Translations under genes and position numbers: made by a program | Notes under the pieces: model-generated | What the model saw: the letters and a program-made list of their open reading frames with translations, nothing else | Databases searched by the model: none | What the model was told of the DNA's origin: nothing | Source of the DNA: CAWDMW01 sp963803575 | GTDB lineage: Bacteria > Pseudomonadota > Alphaproteobacteria > Rickettsiales > UBA998 | DNA length: 64,000 nt | NCBI GenBank assembly: GCA_963803575.1 | Contig: CAWDMW010000002.1 | Location: 558,001-622,000, forward strand | Direction of reading: 5' to 3' | In this document: positions 60,023 through 64,000 of the stretch, one piece after another | How the letters are laid out: each line of letters starts with the position of its first letter | Numbering within the stretch: position 1 is the stretch's first letter

Positions 60023-62056
60023 ATGAGCATCAAAACAAATCTAAGTGGCAGGCTTCGGAACACCTCTCTTCCTGTTAGTCACGGCCTTATGCCATTGTTC
60101 GAAGCTGTGGTTAATTCAATACATTCTATAGAAGAGAACCAGAACCAAAATACAAAAAATGAAATCAAAATTGAGGTTTTGCGCTTAGAACAAAAATCTC
60201 TGGACTTAAAAGACTTAGAAACAAAAGAAAGGATAGTTGGATTTAAAATTACTGACACCGGAGCGGGTTTTAATGATGACAATATGAAATCATTTGAAAC
60301 GCTGGATAGCGATCACAAGTTTGAGAAAGGTTGCCGTGGTGTTGGAAGATTGCTTTGGTTAAAAGCATTCGATCAGGTTGATATTAACAGTATTTTTGTA
60401 AATAAAGATAACAAATTTGTACAAAGAAAATTCTCTTTTGATGATAAAAATGGTGTAGTGCGAAAATCAGAAAACATATTGCAGCAGGTACCATTAAGCA
60501 ATACCGTTATCACGCTAACTGGTTATAAAGATAAATACCGCATTGCATCTCCTAAAAAAATAGATGCTATTGCGAAAAGCCTTTTAGAACACTGTTTATG
60601 GTATTTTGTACGTGAAGGCAGCTGTCCAAATATAAGAATCTTTGATGGATCGGAATACGTTGATCTTGAACAAGTATATGATGAATATATGCATTCGTCT
60701 GCCAAAACAGAAACATTGACAGTAAAAGAGCAGAATTTTGAAATTACCCATTTAAAGTTTAGGGCATCATCAGCAAAAACCCACTCATTTTCGTACTGTG
60801 CTGCAAACAGGCTTGTTAAGGAAGAAAGCCTAAATGGCAAAATTCCAGGATTATTTGGCAATATTAATGATGAAGCAGGAGAGTTTATATACTCTTGCTA
60901 TGTTATGTCACCATATCTGGATGAGAAGGTTCGATCCGAACGGACAGGCTTTGATCTTGAAGACAATGTCGAAGGTCTTTTAGGAATAATTGAAATATCT
61001 CTTAAAGACATCAGAGACGCAATATTTCCAAAAATTCAGGAACATTTGTCAGAAGCATTAGAAAAAAATATTGCGGCTGGAAGAAACAGAGTTGAAAAAT
61101 TTGTTGCTAATAAGGCACCTCGTTACCGTCCTATCATTAGTAGAATACCTGAAAAAGAGATCGCAATTGATGCATCAATTTCAGATAAAGAATTAGATTT
61201 GTTACTCCATAAATATCTGGCTGAGATCGAACGTCAGATTATAAATAACAGTCATAATGTATCTTTACAAAATGCTGATGAAACAGATCAAGAATACTAT
61301 AAGCGAGTTCAGGAATACTTGGTAGATGTCACAGACATAAAGAAATCTGATCTTGCAGATTATCTATGCCATAGAAAAGTTATTATTGATTTGCTTGAAA
61401 AATCACTGGAACGTGACAGTGACGGCAAATATGTCAGAGAAAGTATTATTCACGAACTGATTATGCCTATGGGACATGATTCTGATTCTGTGATGCCTAG
61501 AGACTGCAATTTATGGCTAATTGATGAAAAACTAGCTTTTCATGATTACCTTGCGTCAGACAAACCGATTAAGTCTATGCCAATTACAGGAGGAACTGAC
61601 GGTAAGGAGCCTGATATAGCGGGACTACAGGTCTACGATAACCCTGTACTAATGTCAGAAAACAGTGAGCTACCTTTGGCGTCTATAGTTGTAGTAGAGA
61701 TTAAAAGGCCTATGCGTAATGATGCAAGCGCAGGGGAAGAGAAAGATCCTCTGGAACAGGCTTTAGGTTACTTTGATCGTATTCGTACTGGTAAAGTCAC
61801 GACTAAATCAGGACGTCCGATACCCAATAATGACAATATACCAGGATTTTGTTATGTAGTGTGTGATTTAACTGAAAGCGTTAAGAAAAGAGCGAAATTG
61901 ATGGGTTTGACTCTGTCAGATGACTACATGGGATATTTTGGCTATAATCAAAATTATAAGGCTTATGTAGAAGTGATTGCTTTTGACAAACTAGTGGATA
62001 ATGCAAAAAAGCGCAATCGCACGTTCTTTGATAAGCTAGGTTTAGCTACCAGCTAA
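60023..62056 (+). CDS. GHKL-type ATPase fused to a probable PD-(D/E)XK nuclease domain
   Basis: 677 residues from ATG 60023, an in-frame upstream extension is non-family. The N-terminal ATP site has the GHKL motifs: Glu27/Asn31 in FEAVVNSIHS (N box), DTGAGF at 78-83 (G1) and KGCRGVGR at 102-109 (G2). The middle is helical. The C-terminal region has Asp-rich strands (GKEPDIAGLQVYDNP) and the VVVEIKRP motif (Glu559, Lys561), the ExK signature of PD-(D/E)XK nucleases. GHKL ATPases of MutL/MORC kind recur in restriction systems. It converges on the MvaI-like gene with an 11-base overlap. Confidence 0.85.
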   Translation: MSIKTNLSGRLRNTSLPVSHGLMPLFEAVVNSIHSIEENQNQNTKNEIKIEVLRLEQKSLDLKDLETKERIVGFKITDTGAGFNDDNMKSFETLDSDHKFEKGCRGVGRLLWLKAFDQVDINSIFVNKDNKFVQRKFSFDDKNGVVRKSENILQQVPLSNTVITLTGYKDKYRIASPKKIDAIAKSLLEHCLWYFVREGSCPNIRIFDGSEYVDLEQVYDEYMHSSAKTETLTVKEQNFEITHLKFRASSAKTHSFSYCAANRLVKEESLNGKIPGLFGNINDEAGEFIYSCYVMSPYLDEKVRSERTGFDLEDNVEGLLGIIEISLKDIRDAIFPKIQEHLSEALEKNIAAGRNRVEKFVANKAPRYRPIISRIPEKEIAIDASISDKELDLLLHKYLAEIERQIINNSHNVSLQNADETDQEYYKRVQEYLVDVTDIKKSDLADYLCHRKVIIDLLEKSLERDSDGKYVRESIIHELIMPMGHDSDSVMPRDCNLWLIDEKLAFHDYLASDKPIKSMPITGGTDGKEPDIAGLQVYDNPVLMSENSELPLASIVVVEIKRPMRNDASAGEEKDPLEQALGYFDRIRTGKVTTKSGRPIPNNDNIPGFCYVVCDLTESVKKRAKLMGLTLSDDYMGYFGYNQNYKAYVEVIAFDKLVDNAKKRNRTFFDKLGLATS

Positions 62057-63395
62057 GTATAAAATCACGTCCTTGTAATACTACTGTTTCATTTCGATGA
62101 TACATATCCGTTAAATGGCTGTGTTTTATTCTAAATTGGCTGCGACGCTTAATTTGTGGCTTATCGCTGGCCGCATTTTCCATTTTAATAGCAGGGTCGT
62201 AATATACGACACCAGACGCAACAGCTTTCAAAAATAAAGAAAAGTCTGTTTCCTCACATAGCAAAACCTTATGCCCATAAGAATATTCAGGCGGTGGCGT
62301 ACGAAAGAGGGAAGGCATGTAAGCGGCCTGAGCATGCTTACGGTTCCAGTGCTTCATAATACCTGTGAATCCCCAGAGTGCGGCGACTTCATCGTCTCTA
62401 GACAAAAGCGTCAGGCCGCCATCCATGTCTGTTATTTTACCGGAATCTGCATCATACCCATTAAGCGATAGCCTCAACCCTGTGTCTTTATGATAGCTTT
62501 TATTACAGGCATAGACACCACCAAAATTAATGCGGTCTTCCTTGCCGCTTTTGTCGGCATAACCGAAACGATGCATAAAATCAGTAATGCCCTGATCTTT
62601 ATACAAACCGCCTGTGGGTTCCGGTGTCATAAGGGTAACCGGGCTTTTAGGGCAGAATTTCGTAAAATCAGCAACGCCGTATTGCTTCACCTCCCAGCCG
62701 AGATAATCCGGCTCTGCATACCCATTTGGTTTTATGCCAAGCTCTGCTTCAAGCGTATAGCCACCACCATTTCTGGCTTTGTATAGCTGAGGTACACCAT
62801 CTGCGTTTAATTTTTGTGACATAATCCAGTGCTTCTCATAAATGCGCTGCAACGCTTCCAGTAACTGCGTTTTTGTATCCTGCTTCTGGTCAGCATTTGG
62901 CGGTATTTCGAGAAATACACCAGCCTGTTCCCATGCTGTATTGGCATATACTTCTTTTGATAACTGATCATCCTGCGCAGCCGCATATCCCAGAACCTCA
63001 CCATCATGCGTAATGCCAAGAAATAATACACGCCCTTCATCACGTACACGCATAATCTCAGAAGGAGCTTTTTTGCATCCTTTCAGGAATCCTGACATAC
63101 GCACTTCAGGATATTTAGGGTACAAAATAAGCTGCGCATCGGGTGCTTTGTACTTACCATTCCCATCAATCCAGTAAAAAGAAACATCTGCTTTTGCGCG
63201 ATCGCGTCTGCTGCCTGCCAGAGTGTTCCCGTCTGTATAAATATCGCGGTATGGAATAATATTCAGAGCAGAGAAATTGCCGCCCAGATAGACTTGATTT
63301 TTTGAGTTATCATTAGGTGCCAGTTTCTTGGCATAAAAACGTGTGGCTCCAAAGGAGGCCATTAACCGGACTAACTGCGACACAGAATCAATCAA
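62046..63395 (-). CDS. MvaI/BcnI-family restriction endonuclease-like protein
   Basis: 449 residues, longer than MvaI itself because of an N-terminal domain of about 190 residues. The MvaI/BcnI domain starts near 205 (LYKARNGGGYTLEAELGIKPNGYAEPDYLGWEVKQYG): catalytic residues Glu218, Asp230, Glu235 and Lys237 fit the family's D/E...D...ExK pattern. LMTPEPTGGLY follows. MvaI cuts CCWGG and BcnI CCSGG as a monomer, which would fit the neighbouring C5 methyltransferase and Vsr; the real target is unknown. Its start overlaps vsr by four bases. Confidence 0.85.
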   Translation of the reverse strand: MIDSVSQLVRLMASFGATRFYAKKLAPNDNSKNQVYLGGNFSALNIIPYRDIYTDGNTLAGSRRDRAKADVSFYWIDGNGKYKAPDAQLILYPKYPEVRMSGFLKGCKKAPSEIMRVRDEGRVLFLGITHDGEVLGYAAAQDDQLSKEVYANTAWEQAGVFLEIPPNADQKQDTKTQLLEALQRIYEKHWIMSQKLNADGVPQLYKARNGGGYTLEAELGIKPNGYAEPDYLGWEVKQYGVADFTKFCPKSPVTLMTPEPTGGLYKDQGITDFMHRFGYADKSGKEDRINFGGVYACNKSYHKDTGLRLSLNGYDADSGKITDMDGGLTLLSRDDEVAALWGFTGIMKHWNRKHAQAAYMPSLFRTPPPEYSYGHKVLLCEETDFSLFLKAVASGVVYYDPAIKMENAASDKPQIKRRSQFRIKHSHLTDMYHRNETVVLQGRDFILSW

Positions 63396-63850
63396 ATACT
63401 CTTTCCCCGAACATCAAGCGCTTGTTGATCAGACTCTAGCCAAATTATAACCTCTTGTATAGTTTCATATTCCGGTATGCGGCTCTTGCCCTTTAACGCG
63501 CATTCCCAAATAACGCCAACCCTCCAGCCTGCATATCGCAGAGCTGTCAGCTTTTTAGAATCATTATCTACATTGCCCAGAATTTTTCTTTCCCAGAAAT
63601 CCTGCCTTGTTTTAGGCCATTTAAATAAATGACAATCATGTTTGTGCCAGAAACAGCCATTTACAAACAGTGTAGCATTATATTTTGGAAAAACAAGATC
63701 AGGTTTTCCTACGAGATCTTTAACATGCAGACGATAACGATATCCGGCTTTGTGCAGACCGCTTCTGATGATTAGTTCTGGTTTCGTATTTTTGCCTTTG
63801 ATAGCAGCCATATTACGACTGCGGGTTGCCTTATCATGTACATCTGACAT
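63392..63850 (-). CDS. vsr: Very short patch repair endonuclease Vsr
   Basis: 152 residues. Vsr nicks next to T:G mismatches made by deamination of 5-methylcytosine. Family motifs: DKATRSRNMAAIKGKNTKPEL, GYRYRLHVKDLVGKPDLVFPKY with catalytic Asp51, FVNGCFWHKHDC (His69, His71; zinc and active site), KWPKTRQDFWERKI and GWRVGVIWECALKG. It starts two bases after the C5 methyltransferase stop and overlaps the MvaI-like gene. Confidence 0.96.
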   Translation of the reverse strand: MSDVHDKATRSRNMAAIKGKNTKPELIIRSGLHKAGYRYRLHVKDLVGKPDLVFPKYNATLFVNGCFWHKHDCHLFKWPKTRQDFWERKILGNVDNDSKKLTALRYAGWRVGVIWECALKGKSRIPEYETIQEVIIWLESDQQALDVRGKSI

Positions 63851-63852
63851 GT

Positions 63853-64000
63853 TCAGGCTGCGGCTTTATTTGTGTCCTTATTCAGAACAGCTGCGAGATG
63901 CGGTCTCATAATACGTGCTACTTCACGAAACACAGGGACTGCAACCGAATTGCCAAACTGCCTGTAAGCCTGCGTATCAGATACAGGAATAATAAAATTT
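63853..64000 (-). CDS. DNA (cytosine-5-)-methyltransferase, C-terminal 48 codons
   Basis: Reading leftward from the window edge, the frame NFIIPVSDTQAYRQFGNSVAVPV contains motif X of C5 methyltransferases (YRQFGNSVAVPV) and ends with TGA at 63855-63853. The rest lies outside the window. It is the first seen gene of the leftward dcm-vsr-MvaI-type operon and would protect the element's host from the endonuclease. Confidence 0.9.
   Translation of the reverse strand, partial: NFIIPVSDTQAYRQFGNSVAVPVFREVARIMRPHLAAVLNKDTNKAAA

Larger units (their letters stand above)
40816..64000. mobile_element. Integrative element in tRNA-Tyr, left part (right end outside window)
   Basis: Boundary evidence: a serine recombinase gene abuts and overlaps tRNA-Tyr. 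Content changes abruptly from conserved chromosomal genes to recombinase, many small unknown genes, a VirD4-like coupling protein, an orphan methyltransferase, a CHAT-protease cassette and a restriction-modification island. I found no second copy of the tRNA-Tyr 3' end in the window, so the element is at least 23 kb. No relaxase or type IV channel genes are seen here; conjugation ability is unproven. Confidence 0.75.

Overview
The window reads as a chromosomal segment of a deep-branching alphaproteobacterium of moderate GC content, broken at position 40,816 by the left end of a large integrative element that runs off the right edge. The evidence for Alphaproteobacteria is gene order and content: rpsM-rpsK-rpoA-rplQ followed by a Do-like protease, crcB, an RluC-type pseudouridine synthase and an Atp12 chaperone; rimP-nusA-ylxR-infB-rbfA-truB-rpsO; hfq-hflX; and gene-transfer-agent-like connector and tail genes. 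I cannot assign a genus.

Chromosomal part (1-40,815). The left edge holds a TonB/ExbD operon (genes read leftward), two unknown envelope proteins, and four tightly overlapping phage or GTA-like genes (2,859-4,603). A lone pilin-like gene and a frameshifted two-partner-secretion transporter (tpsB) follow. Next come a PhnP-like hydrolase, tatA, a glycine-zipper lipoprotein, an alpha/beta hydrolase, and tRNA-Ile2(CAU), whose 3' end overlaps the hydrolase gene. Two large palindromes separate this from an RDD protein and bioH-bioC-bioD. The translation cluster (rimP to rpsO) is preceded by an attenuator-like hairpin and followed by queF. The leftward ribosomal/rpoA block starts from a recognisable promoter; its rluC-type gene is frameshifted. 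Then come ubiH-type and trkH genes, mraY-murD, and leftward pgk, trhO, kdsB and a phosphatase-like gene. hfq-hflX, a 767-residue RTX-repeat protein with its own strong promoter and UUCG terminator, rlmB and tRNA-Tyr complete this part.

Integrative element (40,816 to beyond 64,000). A serine recombinase gene runs into the 3' half of tRNA-Tyr, marking the left attachment site, but it carries one in-frame TAA. Its 5' neighbours include a small gene, a coiled-coil gene and a secreted protein. An AT-rich cargo cassette follows: a resolvase without its DNA-binding domain beside two palindromic sites, an ankyrin-repeat protein, and a 1,035-residue CHAT (caspase-like) protease with a long helical N-terminus. 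The backbone then holds a VirD4-like coupling protein with membrane and secreted partners, several small proteins, a solitary N-class DNA methyltransferase and a YecA/SEC-C protein. No relaxase or type IV channel genes lie in the window.

The right end is a restriction-modification island: a GHKL ATPase fused to a probable nuclease domain, convergent with an operon of C5-cytosine methyltransferase (cut by the window edge), vsr and an MvaI/BcnI-type endonuclease.

The most promising candidates for undescribed biology are the CHAT-ankyrin cassette with its resolvase and palindromes, and the GHKL-nuclease unit attached to the Dcm/Vsr/MvaI-type island. Three genes are interrupted by single-base changes, two of them at homopolymers, so sequencing error must be excluded before biological conclusions are drawn.
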